This document shows, piece after piece, positions 1-7,830 of a DNA stretch of 64,000 bases. A program made the position numbers and the translations under genes. The DNA is from DASXRA01 sp036506155 (GTDB taxonomy: Bacteria; Actinomycetota; Actinomycetes; Mycobacteriales; Jatrophihabitantaceae), in assembly GCA_036506155.1 (NCBI GenBank), contig DASXSF010000037.1, positions 1 to 64,000 on the forward strand. The letters are read 5' to 3'. Numbering within the stretch: position 1 is the first letter of the stretch; each line of letters opens with the position of its first letter. The notes below the pieces were generated by a model. The model worked only from the letters and a program-made list of their open reading frames with translations, did no database searches and had not been told where the DNA came from.

Positions 1-1
1 G

Positions 2-649
2 CGGCGCGCGGCGCTGCACGCCGCGCTGTCCGACCCCGGGCGGCTGCGCATCGTCGACACGCTGTCGGTCAGCGATGCCTCCCCGTCCGAACTCGCAGCC
101 ATGCTGGCCATGCCGTCCAACCTGCTCGCCCACCACCTGCACGTCCTGCAAGGCGAAGGGCTGATCACGCGGACGCGCTCGGAGGGGGACAAGCGCCGCT
201 CTTACGTGCGCCTCGTGTCCGCCACCCTCGACGAGCTCACCCCGCCCCCACTGCGCCCCACGGAGCGGGTGGTGTTCGTGTGCACCGCGAACTCGGCCCG
301 CTCGCAGCTTGCCGCCGCCCTGTGGCGCCGGGCCAGCCCGGTGCCGGCCGCGTCGGGCGGCACGCACCCGGCGCAGCGGGTCGACCCCCGCGCGATCGCC
401 GCGGCGGAGCGTCATCACCTGCCATTGCGCCGGCTTCGCCCGCGTCTGATCGACGACGTCGCCGATGCGGGCGACTTGGTGGTGACCGTGTGCGATCTCG
501 CCCACGAAGAACTCGGCCAGCGTGCCGATCTGCACTGGTCGGTGCCCGACCCGGCTCGCACCGGCGGCCCGGCCGCCTTTGATGCCGCCTACGCGGAACT
601 GACCCGGCGGGTGAACGACCTGGCGCCCCGCCTGCGCCCCGAGTCATGA
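2..649 (+). CDS. ArsR repressor fused to LMW-phosphatase/arsenate reductase domain (5' end cut off)
   Basis: The frame is open to the window edge, so the true start lies upstream; about 215 residues are visible. Residues 1-70 read as an ArsR-type winged helix (DPGRLRIVDTL, then the recognition-helix region SNLLAHHLHVLQGEGLI). A low-molecular-weight phosphatase domain follows, whose P-loop is CTANSARSQ, the form used by thioredoxin- or mycothiol-linked arsenate reductases. A single protein joining arsenic-responsive repressor and arsenate reductase modules is known in actinobacteria; that it senses arsenite here is inferred. It sits 13 nt before arsC in the same direction, so the two are probably one operon. 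The N-terminal residues and any operator are outside the window. Confidence 0.85.
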   Translation, partial: RRAALHAALSDPGRLRIVDTLSVSDASPSELAAMLAMPSNLLAHHLHVLQGEGLITRTRSEGDKRRSYVRLVSATLDELTPPPLRPTERVVFVCTANSARSQLAAALWRRASPVPAASGGTHPAQRVDPRAIAAAERHHLPLRRLRPRLIDDVADAGDLVVTVCDLAHEELGQRADLHWSVPDPARTGGPAAFDAAYAELTRRVNDLAPRLRPES

Positions 650-662
650 CTGGAGGTTCGAG

Positions 663-1319
663 ATGACGCAGACCTATCGCCGCCGCGACATCACCCTCGA
701 TCAGCAAGTCGCGCTCAAGCACGCGGCCACCCGCCTCGGCCGCGACTTCGTGGGGACGTTCGGGGTGGAGACGATCGAGCGGTTCCTGCACTCCTCGTAC
801 GATCAGTTCGCCGGCCGCGCCACCGTCGCCAACTTCCTGCCGCTGCTCGCGGAACGGTTCGCCCGGCAACGCCTACAGGCGCTGGCCAAGGTCGAGGGAC
901 TGTCCCACGACGGACGACCCACCGTGCTGTTCTTGTGCGTACACAACGCGGGCCGCTCCCAGATGGCCATGGGGTTCTTCGCCCAGCACGCGGGCGAGCG
1001 CGCCGTCGCCTGGTCCGGAGGCTCCGAACCCGGCGAGCAGGTCAATCCCTCCGCCATCGCCGCCATGAAGGAACGCGGCATCGACATCTCTGCCGAATGC
1101 CCCAAGCCCTGGACCGACGAGGTTGTGCGCGCCGCCGACGTCGTGATCACTATGGGGTGCGGGGACGCCTGCCCCGTCTTCCCGGGCAAGCGCTACGAGG
1201 AATGGACCCTCGACGACCCGGCTGGGCTCGAGGTCGCCGACGTGCGTCCTATCCGGGACGAGATCGAACGCCGCGTGTTGCGCCTGCTCGAGGAACTCGG
1301 CGTCCCGGCCGGCGCCTAA
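663..1319 (+). CDS. arsC: Arsenate reductase (LMW-PTP type) with N-terminal helical domain
   Basis: 218 residues. Positions 1-75 form a helical extension seen in actinobacterial arsenate reductases (three-helix-bundle domain); from about residue 88 a low-molecular-weight phosphatase fold begins with the P-loop CVHNAGRSQMA. Further family signs are WSGGSEP, NPSAIAAMKERGID and the region TMGCGDACPVFPG, which carries extra cysteines for the reductive cycle. It would reduce arsenate to arsenite in the cytoplasm, most likely with mycothiol/mycoredoxin (family knowledge). A GGAGG ribosome site lies 7 nt before the ATG. It follows the ArsR-phosphatase fusion closely and its stop overlaps the stop of the convergent membrane gene by 2 nt. 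Confidence 0.92.
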   Translation: MTQTYRRRDITLDQQVALKHAATRLGRDFVGTFGVETIERFLHSSYDQFAGRATVANFLPLLAERFARQRLQALAKVEGLSHDGRPTVLFLCVHNAGRSQMAMGFFAQHAGERAVAWSGGSEPGEQVNPSAIAAMKERGIDISAECPKPWTDEVVRAADVVITMGCGDACPVFPGKRYEEWTLDDPAGLEVADVRPIRDEIERRVLRLLEELGVPAGA

Positions 1320-1840
1320 CCGCGCCGATCGGCGCTGGCGCGCGGGCGCTCCCGCTGGCGGAGCGCCCGCACGATGATCGGAATGCCGACCAGGCTCGGC
1401 AGGAACCAGAACGTCAGGCTCGGCAGCCGGTCCCACAGCGGCAGGTGTGGGCCGTTGTCGACGTAGAACGTGGTGAGCATCGCGAGGTAGGACACGCCCA
1501 TGCCGGTGATGTGGGGGGCGTCGCCGGGACGGTGCTGGCGCCGGTGCAGGTAGCCGATCGTCGCCGCCGCGAATGCGACCAGGCCGATCAGGGCCAGGTG
1601 GTAGTCCTCGCGGGGCCGCATCGCCGTCAACACGAGCGCGGTCGCGACCACGATTCCGAGTGCCCCGTAGTACCAGCGGCCGGCTCGCACGTGGCACTGG
1701 CTGCCTTTTGTCGTCAGCGCCGCCGCGGCGCCGGTGAGGACCGCGCTGAGCCCGGCGAGCACGTGCACACCCAGCACCGCGAGGAACAGCGGCGCGGTCG
1801 AGCCGACTTCGGTACCGAGGATCCGGGCGGAATCGGCCAT
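1316..1840 (-). CDS. DUF2306-like four/five-helix membrane protein
   Basis: 174 residues when started at the ATG at 1840, which has AGGAGGTG just upstream; a longer frame from 1864 would run through the operator. It shows about five hydrophobic segments (for example LFLAVLGVHVLAGLSAVL, YYGALGIVVATALVL, LALIGLVAFAAATIGYL) and the HxxxG/RAGRWYYG pattern of DUF2306-like predicted membrane proteins. Function is unknown; some relatives are annotated as cytochrome- or heme-associated, which I cannot confirm here. It is divergent from the PadR gene, and a 12-bp inverted repeat lies directly before its ribosome site, so PadR control is likely. Confidence 0.7.
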   Translation of the reverse strand: MADSARILGTEVGSTAPLFLAVLGVHVLAGLSAVLTGAAAALTTKGSQCHVRAGRWYYGALGIVVATALVLTAMRPREDYHLALIGLVAFAAATIGYLHRRQHRPGDAPHITGMGVSYLAMLTTFYVDNGPHLPLWDRLPSLTFWFLPSLVGIPIIVRALRQRERPRASADRRG

Positions 1841-1850
1841 GACCGCACCT

Positions 1851-1877
1851 CCTATACGTAGCAACGCTACGTATAGG
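1851..1877. promoter_or_regulatory. Perfect inverted repeat, probable PadR operator
   Basis: Arms CCTATACGTAGC and GCTACGTATAGG, 12 bp each, separated by AAC. It lies immediately upstream of the Shine-Dalgarno of the DUF2306-like gene, where a bound repressor would block its promoter. The core GTAGC-N3-GCTAC recurs at 1916-1928 next to the PadR start, which points to autoregulation. Binding by this PadR is inferred. Confidence 0.7.
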
Positions 1878-1915
1878 CGTTACCTGCCGAGGATGGCTTT
1901 GCGGAAGCCGCAGAT

Positions 1916-1928
1916 GTAGCCTTGCTAC
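1916..1928. promoter_or_regulatory. Second PadR-type operator at the padR start
   Basis: GTAGC-CTT-GCTAC ends 2 nt before the PadR ATG. It has the same arms and 3-nt spacing as the core of the larger repeat at 1851-1877. Its position over the start suggests a very short or absent 5' leader and repression of padR itself. Confidence 0.55.
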
Positions 1929-1930
1929 CT

Positions 1931-2269
1931 ATGCGGGCCGAGTCGTTGAAGGGACACCTGGACGGGCTACTGCTGGCCTGCCTGGAACCCGGCCCACGGC
2001 ACGGCTACGCGGTGATCGAGGCACTGCGCGAGGCGACCGGTGGCCAGCTCGACCTGCCCACCGGCACCGTCTACCCCGCCCTACACAGGCTCGAGGCCGC
2101 GCGGCTGATAAGCGGCCGCTGGTCAGTCGCAGACGGCCGGCGGCGCCGCAGCTACCACCTCACCGCGAAAGGCCGCCGCGCGCTGAACAGCGAGCGGGCC
2201 GACTGGCGGGCCTTCTCCGCCATGATCAGCACGGCACTGGACGGTCGACTATGGCCCAACCCCGCCTGA
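1931..2269 (+). CDS. PadR-family transcriptional regulator
   Basis: 112 residues from the ATG at 1931; a TTG 9 nt earlier lies inside the operator and is less likely. The winged helix is typical of PadR: LLLACLEPGPRHGYAVIEALREA, LPTGTVYPALHRLEAARLI, then the wing WSVADGRRRRSYHLTAKGRRAL. There is no ligand domain beyond the short C-terminal helix (PadR subfamily 2 style). It overlaps the next gene by 19 nt, the usual pairing of PadR regulators with a membrane protein that carries an N-terminal permease-prefix domain. It probably represses both its own operon and the divergent DUF2306-like gene. Confidence 0.88.
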   Translation: MRAESLKGHLDGLLLACLEPGPRHGYAVIEALREATGGQLDLPTGTVYPALHRLEAARLISGRWSVADGRRRRSYHLTAKGRRALNSERADWRAFSAMISTALDGRLWPNPA

Positions 2270-2838
2270 TCGCGGACTACCTCAGCCAACTGGCCGCCCG
2301 GCTGCCGCCGCTCATCGTCGAGGAACTTGCCGACGGCCTGCACGAGACCTACCTGGCGCAGCGGTGCGCCGGCCGCACCCCGGAGGAGGCTGCACAGCGT
2401 GCGGTCGCCGAGTTCGGCGACCCAACTGCGGTCGTCGCCGCCTTCCTCGTTGCCAGTCCCGCGCGCCGCGCTGCCCGGGGGCTGCTAGTCACCGGCCCTC
2501 TCGTAGGTGGCGCCTGGGCCACCGCTCTGATCACGCTGGACGCCTGGAAATGGCCCGTCCCCGACTGGGCGCGCGCCGGGTTCGCAGCCGTGCTGCTCAG
2601 CGGCGTCGCGATGGTGGCTTTCGCCTCGTTCGCCAAGCGCTACCGCGGCGCCGCGCGCAGCGCCGCGGCGGCCAGCCTCGCCGTGCTCGCGATCGACCTC
2701 ACGATGCTCAGCTATGTCAACGCCGCCGGACTGCTGACCACCTGGCCCGTACTCCTTGCGGCACCTTTGAGCGCGGGCCGCAGCGTGTTCACCCTCAGAG
2801 GGCTGTGGCGAATATGGGGACGCTTCGCGACCCGCTAG
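2251..2838 (+). CDS. PadR-linked membrane protein with permease-prefix domain
   Basis: 195 residues. Residues 1-65 are a helical cytoplasmic region (DYLSQLAARLPPLIVEELADGLHETY, AAQRAVAEFGDP) resembling the permease-prefix/DUF1700-type domain that accompanies PadR regulators. Four hydrophobic segments follow, around 75-95, 110-130, 140-160 and 165-180. The start overlaps the end of padR, which implies translational coupling. Such proteins are thought to work with their PadR partner, but no substrate is known and none can be read from the sequence. About 150 nt after its stop hold nothing recognisable. Confidence 0.65.
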   Translation: MAQPRLIADYLSQLAARLPPLIVEELADGLHETYLAQRCAGRTPEEAAQRAVAEFGDPTAVVAAFLVASPARRAARGLLVTGPLVGGAWATALITLDAWKWPVPDWARAGFAAVLLSGVAMVAFASFAKRYRGAARSAAAASLAVLAIDLTMLSYVNAAGLLTTWPVLLAAPLSAGRSVFTLRGLWRIWGRFATR

Positions 2839-2990
2839 TCAGGATGGCCGCAGGTAGAAGCTGCGCGTCAACGCGTCCTGGCGGATCGCGTCCATGCGAT
2901 GGCTCGCGTCGCACCGGCTCACCGTGGCGCACGCGTCGCAGAAGCATGTCGCCGACTTCGCCGGCCGGACCCGCAGCCGCATCAGCGGTT

Positions 2991-3824
2991 TCATAACGCG
3001 ACGTCCGCCGGCTTGACCGACCGGATGATCGCCGCATGCATGCCCGGCGCCGCGTCCTGGGTGAACCGCACCTCGGCGTCGATGAAGCCGACCGCAGCGA
3101 GGCCGTCGAGGTACTCGCTGCGCGACAGCGCGCCGGCGATGCAGCCCACGTAGGAGCCGCGCTCGGCCCGATCCGCAAGGGACAGGTGATCCTCCGCCAC
3201 GACATCGGAGATGCCGATGCGTCCGCCCGGAGCGAGAACACGGAACATCTCCGCGAGGACCTTGGGCTTGTCGACTGACAGGTTGATCACGCAGTTGGAG
3301 ATCACGACATCGACCGCGCCGTCCGGCAACGGAACGTCTTCAATGGTGCCCTTGACGAACTCCACATTGGTCACGCCCGCCTTCTCGGCGTTCGCACGCG
3401 CGAGTGCGAGCATCTCGTCGGTCATGTCCACCCCGTACGCGAAGCCGGTTTCGCCGACCCGCCGGGCGGACAGCAGCACATCGATGCCGCCGCCCGAGCC
3501 GAGATCCAGCACCCGCTCACCGGCGCGCAGCTCGGCCACCACCAGCGGATTCCCGCAGCCCAGACTGGCGGCCACCGCCTCCGCCGGCAGCTCGCTCTGC
3601 TCGTCCGCGCTGTACAGCGCCGCACCCCACGACTCGTCAACCTCCGTCGCCGCCGCCGTCGGCCCGCACGACGAACAGCAATCGTCCGCCTCGGACGCTG
3701 CGGCCGGGCCGCAGCAGCCGGCTTCTACGGCAAGGACGTCGCTATTCGTCCCGCCCGCGCTCACTCGCGTCGCCGCCGCGGCATAGCGCTCACGCACCTG
3801 CTCACGCAGCTCAACATCCGTCAT
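2991..3824 (-). CDS. arsM: Arsenite S-adenosylmethionine methyltransferase
   Basis: 277 residues from the ATG at 3824, preceded by GGGAGAG; an upstream start at 3857 would add 11 residues and lacks a good ribosome site. The SAM-binding motif I is VLDLGSGGGIDVL (about residue 100), followed by DMTDEMLALAR and a post-I region NVEFVKGTIEDVPLP. Conserved ArsM cysteines are present: a CC-rich N-terminal part (GCCGP, DDCCSSCGP), SNCVINL and YVGCIAGAL, the last two being the arsenite-binding pair of the family. It methylates arsenite to mono- and dimethyl species in the cytoplasm. It is divergent from the second arsR, which shares its promoter region. Confidence 0.93.
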   Translation of the reverse strand: MTDVELREQVRERYAAAATRVSAGGTNSDVLAVEAGCCGPAAASEADDCCSSCGPTAAATEVDESWGAALYSADEQSELPAEAVAASLGCGNPLVVAELRAGERVLDLGSGGGIDVLLSARRVGETGFAYGVDMTDEMLALARANAEKAGVTNVEFVKGTIEDVPLPDGAVDVVISNCVINLSVDKPKVLAEMFRVLAPGGRIGISDVVAEDHLSLADRAERGSYVGCIAGALSRSEYLDGLAAVGFIDAEVRFTQDAAPGMHAAIIRSVKPADVAL

Positions 3825-3849
3825 CACACACTCTCCCATCGACAAGGCT

Positions 3850-3902
3850 CGATACATCGATAGTTACCGATGCATCGACGGATGTCAATACGATGTGGCA
3901 GA
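3850..3902. promoter_or_regulatory. Divergent arsM/arsR promoter and operator region
   Basis: Between the two starts lies an AT-rich patch unusual for this DNA, with TCGAT-ACA-TCGAT, ATCGAT and GATGCATCGAC elements, reminiscent of the ATCGAT-type imperfect palindromes bound by ArsR/SmtB proteins. A possible arsR promoter is TTACCG (3864-3869) and TACGAT (3889-3894), spacing 19, which would start RNA about 10 nt before the ATG. Operator function is inferred from position. Confidence 0.5.
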
Positions 3903-3910
3903 CTGGGTGC

Positions 3911-4276
3911 ATGCCTACCATGCAGCTGCCGATTGTCACGACCGAATTCGCGGTCTGCTGCGCTCCCGCAGGCGAGGTCATCACCGCTGAGGAGGCGGAG
4001 CAGCTCGCGCGCCGGTTCAAGGCCCTCGGGGACCCGACGCGGGTTCGCCTGCTGTCCCTGATCGCCGCCCACGACGGCGGTGAGGCCTGCATCTGCGATC
4101 TCATCTACCCCGTCGGACTGTCCCAGCCGACCGTCTCGCACCACATGAAACAACTCGCCGACGCCGGCCTGGTCACCCGCGAACAACGCGGCAAATGGGC
4201 CTACTACCGCATCGTCAACGACGCCCTCACCGCGCTCGCGACCGCCATCACTCCCACCGCCCAGCGCGTCCGGTAA
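3911..4276 (+). CDS. arsR: ArsR-family metalloregulator
   Basis: 121 residues from the ATG at 3911; 3893 and 3920 are alternative in-frame ATGs. The winged helix is LARRFKALGDPTRVRLLSLIAAHDGGEACICDLIYPVGLSQPTVSHHMKQL, quoted here only as the span of residues 30-85. The metal-site candidates are CIC in the recognition region (ACICDL) and a CC pair near the N-terminus (AVCCAPAGE), an arrangement like the actinobacterial/CgArsR type where As(III) binds N-terminal CC plus a further cysteine. It should repress arsM and itself until arsenite binds. Confidence 0.9.
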   Translation: MPTMQLPIVTTEFAVCCAPAGEVITAEEAEQLARRFKALGDPTRVRLLSLIAAHDGGEACICDLIYPVGLSQPTVSHHMKQLADAGLVTREQRGKWAYYRIVNDALTALATAITPTAQRVR

Positions 4277-4290
4277 CCAGGGGACCAGCC

Positions 4291-4551
4291 ATGCCGGGAG
4301 CCAGCCCACAGACGCGCCGCGTCACCAACCTCAACGCCAACTGGCAACCCGACGACAGCGGCGACGGCCGGTTCGAACTCATGATCGTCACAGATGACGG
4401 CGACCACCAGGTGCTGCCCGTCAGCCCGGCCACCGTCACCGCCCTGGCCGCACTCGCCGGTGCCGACACCACCCTGGCCTGGGACCCCGACAACCGCACG
4501 CTGATCGTGGCCAACATCGTCGGCACCATGCCCTGGACCCAGACGTACTAG
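4291..4551 (+). CDS. Small conserved-looking hypothetical protein
   Basis: 86 residues starting at the ATG at 4291, with AGGGGA 8 nt upstream and only 14 nt after arsR, so it is probably cotranscribed. It is acidic, with no cysteine, membrane segment or signal peptide, and alternates strands (RFELMIVTDDGDHQVLPVS, DNRTLIVANIVG), which suggests a small beta-rich domain. I do not recognise a family. Co-location with arsR may mean an arsenic role, but nothing in the sequence shows this. Confidence 0.6.
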   Translation: MPGASPQTRRVTNLNANWQPDDSGDGRFELMIVTDDGDHQVLPVSPATVTALAALAGADTTLAWDPDNRTLIVANIVGTMPWTQTY

Positions 4552-4655
4552 CGAGCGGCACCCCCCGTCGCACCGTCCAGCGCTCGCCCCGGATAGCCGC
4601 CGGCGCCCGGGAACATATTGACGCTCGTGTCGGCCGCGACTGTTAGACAGGGCAG

Positions 4656-6773
4656 GTGGGCGGTCCGGGTGGTCTGACGGAGCTTCGGGCTCGTGCTGAA
4701 CAGCATCTGGCTGCGCTTGCCGGCCAGGGTGCTGTTCTGCGTGAGGATCAGTGGACGGCGATCTCGGCTTTGGTGTTCGAGCGGCGGCGGGCGTTGGTCG
4801 TGCAACGAACCGGGTGGGGCAAGTCGGCGGTGTACTTCGTGGCTACCGCGCTGCTTCGGGCGCTGGGCAGCGGGCCGACCGTGATCGTGTCGCCGTTGCT
4901 TGCCCTGATGCGCAATCAGATTGCCGCCGCTCGCCGAGCGGGGATCTGTGCTGTCACAGTCAACTCCACGAACGTGGATGAGTGGCGGGAGGTCTACGCC
5001 GACGTGGCGGGTGGGCAGGTGGACGTCCTGCTCGTGTCCCCGGAACGGTTGAACAACCCCGACTTCCGCGACACCGTGCTGCCCCACCTGGCGGCGAGCT
5101 GCGGGCTGCTTGTCGTCGACGAGGCCCATTGCATCTCCGACTGGGGTCACGACTTTCGGCCCGACTTCCGTCGGCTCCGCACACTGCTGCCCGAACTTCC
5201 CGACGAAACCCCGGTGCTGGCGACTACCGCTACCGCCAACGCACGGGTCATCTCCGACGTCGCCGACGTTCTGGGTCTCGGCCAGGATGCGGCAGACGTC
5301 TTGGTCCTGCGCGGCAGTCTGGACCGCGAGTCGCTGCACCTGGCGGTGCTCGACCTGGCGACGGTCGCGCAACGGTTGGCGTGGCTCGCCGAAAATCTCG
5401 ACTCGTTGCCCGGTTCGGGGATCATCTACACACTCACCGTCGCGGCATCGCAAGAAGTCGCCGGTTACCTGCGTGAGCGCGGCTTCGCGGTTGCCGCGTA
5501 TTCCGGCCAGACCGAGCCGACCGAGCGGCTGGCCGCCGAGGACGACCTGATTCACAACCGGGTGAAGGCGCTGGTTGCGACCTCGGCCCTCGGAATGGGT
5601 TTCGACAAACCCGACCTGGGTTTTGTGATCCACTTCGGCGCACCGGCCTCACCGATCGCGTACTACCAGCAGGTGGGCCGCGCCGGACGCGCGGTCGACC
5701 GAGCGCAGGTGATCCTCCTGCCGGGTCCGGAGGATGCAGCCATCTGGGACTACTTCGCCTCGGTCGGCTTCCCCGCCGAGCAGCACGTCCGGACGGCGCT
5801 GCGCGTGCTCACCGCCGAGGGTGCGCCGGTGAGCACCGCCGCGCTCGAGACCCGCGTTGAGCTGTCTCGCTCACGGCTGGAGACGATGCTCAAGGTGCTC
5901 GACGTCGACGGCGCAGTCGACCGGGTGCGGGGCGGGTGGGTCGCGACCGGAGGCGAGTGGCACTACGACGCGGACCGCTACGCCAAGGTCGCCGAGGTGC
6001 GTCAGGACGAGCAACGCGCGATGCGGGAGTACCAGACGACAAGCCAGTGCCGCATGCGGTTCCTGCGGGCACAGCTCGACGACCCCGGTGCTCGTGATTG
6101 CGGTCGGTGCGACAACTGCGGCGGACTCGAGCTCTCGACCGACGTCGGTGACGAAGCCGTCTCGGCCGCGCGGTCTGCACTGGGGCGTCCCGGCGTGCCG
6201 CTCGATCCGCGGCGGATGTGGCCGACCGCCATGCCCGGTCTCGGCATCGACGTCCGGGGGAGGCTGCCCGCAGCCGAGCAGGCGGAAGTAGGGCGAGTGG
6301 TCGCGCGCCTCACAGATCTCGGCCTCGGGCCGCGGCTGCGCTCCTTGCTCGCCGCGGATGTCGCCGACGCACCGCTACCCGACGACATGGTCAAGGCGTG
6401 CGTCCAGGTGCTCGCCGCATGGGACTGGGCGCAGCGCCCGGCCGCGATCGTGCACATCGGTTCGTTGTGCCGGCCGACCCTTATCGCGGATCTGGCGAGC
6501 CGACTCGCCGACATAGGACGCCTGACCGATCTGGGGGGCGCACCCCACGCCGGGCAGTCGGTAACCGGTCGCTCGAACAGCGCGCTGCGTCTGCGTGACG
6601 TGTGGAACGCCTACGAGCTACCTGCCGCGCTCGCTTCACAGCTCGCCGGGCAGTCGGTGCTCCTCGTCGACGACATCGTCGACACCGGCTGGACCTTCAC
6701 CGTGGTGGCCCGGTTGTTGCGCCGTGCCGGTGCTGGCCGGATCTACCCATTCGCGCTCGCCCTCGCGGCGTGA
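4656..6773 (+). CDS. RecQ-family DNA helicase fused to phosphoribosyltransferase-like domain
   Basis: 705 residues from a GTG. The helicase core shows motif 0 (LREDQWTAI), a Walker A variant QRTGWGKSAVYF, motif II DEAHCISDWGHDFRPD with the RecQ aromatic loop, motif III TATAN, and motif VI QQVGRAGRAVD. Around residues 465-485 a zinc site reads C...DCGRCDNC, and a winged-helix-like region follows. The last ~130 residues end in the PRPP-loop motif VLLVDDIVDTGWT of type I phosphoribosyltransferases (ComF-like). RecQ unwinds recombination intermediates; what the transferase adds is unknown. The usual GKS is intact (GWGKS), so ATPase activity is expected. It stands alone, not in an evident operon. 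Confidence 0.85.
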   Translation: MGGPGGLTELRARAEQHLAALAGQGAVLREDQWTAISALVFERRRALVVQRTGWGKSAVYFVATALLRALGSGPTVIVSPLLALMRNQIAAARRAGICAVTVNSTNVDEWREVYADVAGGQVDVLLVSPERLNNPDFRDTVLPHLAASCGLLVVDEAHCISDWGHDFRPDFRRLRTLLPELPDETPVLATTATANARVISDVADVLGLGQDAADVLVLRGSLDRESLHLAVLDLATVAQRLAWLAENLDSLPGSGIIYTLTVAASQEVAGYLRERGFAVAAYSGQTEPTERLAAEDDLIHNRVKALVATSALGMGFDKPDLGFVIHFGAPASPIAYYQQVGRAGRAVDRAQVILLPGPEDAAIWDYFASVGFPAEQHVRTALRVLTAEGAPVSTAALETRVELSRSRLETMLKVLDVDGAVDRVRGGWVATGGEWHYDADRYAKVAEVRQDEQRAMREYQTTSQCRMRFLRAQLDDPGARDCGRCDNCGGLELSTDVGDEAVSAARSALGRPGVPLDPRRMWPTAMPGLGIDVRGRLPAAEQAEVGRVVARLTDLGLGPRLRSLLAADVADAPLPDDMVKACVQVLAAWDWAQRPAAIVHIGSLCRPTLIADLASRLADIGRLTDLGGAPHAGQSVTGRSNSALRLRDVWNAYELPAALASQLAGQSVLLVDDIVDTGWTFTVVARLLRRAGAGRIYPFALALAA

Positions 6774-6936
6774 GCGGCGTAATCGTCCGCCGGCATGTGC
6801 TGTCGATGCTGACGGGTTCATCTGTGCCGGCGCGCCGACGCAAGTTGACCGCGCATATCGAGTCCTCTCTTCTTGTCATCACATCAAGCAGTTCGTCGAC
6901 GACTTGCTGGCTCCGGGCGCGCCGTGGGGGTTGCGG

Positions 6937-7222
6937 TCATGGGGTGAGTGCGTGGCGGAGGGTGTATTCCCCGACCTGGTCGCCGAGGGCGAGGCCGGCT
7001 GCGTGGTCGAGGCGGGTGTGGACCCCGGCGTAGATGCGGCTGAGCCCGGCCTCGGCGGCGACGTCGCCGAAGTTGTGGAAGGTCCGGGTGACGCCGGGCA
7101 GGGTGGGTGAGGTCGAGCACGTGGATGACTGCAATGGCGGCCAGGGCGATGACGCCGGTGCCGCGGGCCAGATGCTCGGTCGGGACCCGGTCGTGGACAG
7201 GGTGGCGCACGGTGATCTCCAA
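6937..7222 (-). pseudogene. Relic: small membrane protein start joined to haloperoxidase/PAP2 C-terminus
   Basis: From the ATG at 7222 about 38 residues read as the start of a small integral membrane protein (GVIALAAIAVIHVLDL). Shortly after, in another frame, 7090-6937 reads TFHNFGDVAAEAGLSRIY, AGVHTRLDHAAGLALG and YTLRHAL, which matches the C-terminal active-site helix region of vanadium-dependent haloperoxidases/PAP2 phosphatases (the SRIYxGxHxR histidine). Everything between is missing, so a deletion seems to have joined two genes. It overlaps the end of the sigma-factor gene and would have been in its operon. Confidence 0.6.
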
Positions 7223-7226
7223 AGGG

Positions 7227-7734
7227 TCAGGCGGCGGCGCCGGGATCCAGCTGTCTGCGCAGCTGGCCGAGGGCGTAATGCAGACGCGAGCGAACCGTGC
7301 CCGCGGATACGCCGAGGCGTGCGGCGGTGAGATGCAGCGGGGTGTCGGCGTAGAACCTCTCGACCACGATCTGCTGGTGCGGTGCTGACAGCTGCCGCAG
7401 CGCGTCGACTAGAACGGTCTGGTCCACCAGTTGCTCCAGGCCCCCGTCAACGGCCGGGCCGGCATCCTCTTTCTGCTCAGCGACCACGGGCCGGGCGCGG
7501 GCAGCGCGGGCGGCGTCGATGCAGACGATGGGCGACGTGCAACAGCCAGGGCCGCACCGGACGGTCGCTGGCGAGCAACTGCGGCAGGTGGCGCCAGGCG
7601 CGCAGGAACGTCTCCTGCACGATGTCCTCGGCTCGGCCCCGGTCGCGGGTGAACCCCTCCGCGTAGGCCAGCACCGCGGGCCGGTGTTGGGCGTACATTG
7701 CCCGCAAGACGTCCTCGGGTAATTCAGTCGGCAT
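7227..7734 (-). pseudogene. ECF-type sigma factor, frameshifted between regions 2 and 4
   Basis: Starting at the ATG at 7734, the first ~75 codons give sigma-70 region 2 (MYAQHRPAVLAYAEGFTRDR, EDIVQETFLRAWRHL, RPWLLHVAHRL). Region 4 (LRQLSAPHQQIVVERFYADT, LTAARLGVSAGTVRSRLHYAL) is in another frame from about 7530 to 7227. Reading across the break as CIDAARAARARPVVAEQ restores a normal ECF factor, which needs two more bases in CTGCATC, as if CTGTGC had lost TG. It is divergent from blaI with a BlaI-type operator at its start. Either a true inactivation or a sequence error; a shifting ribosome is less likely. Confidence 0.8.
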
Positions 7735-7736
7735 GG

Positions 7737-7755
7737 CTACTAACACGGCTAGTAG
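7737..7755. promoter_or_regulatory. BlaI-type operator between sigma factor and blaI
   Basis: CTACTA-N7-TAGTAG, with the spacer ACACGGC. It starts 2 nt upstream of the sigma-factor ATG and about 75 nt upstream of blaI. TACTA...TAGTA half-sites are the recognition signature of the BlaI/MecI family. The same pattern appears at 10117-10141, which makes a shared regulator likely. Confidence 0.7.
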
Positions 7756-7830
7756 ATGCGGTGCGTTCAAAGTGACGTGAACGATCCGCCAGCGCGCGAC
7801 GTGGTATCGGACATAGGAGAAGGGAGCCTC

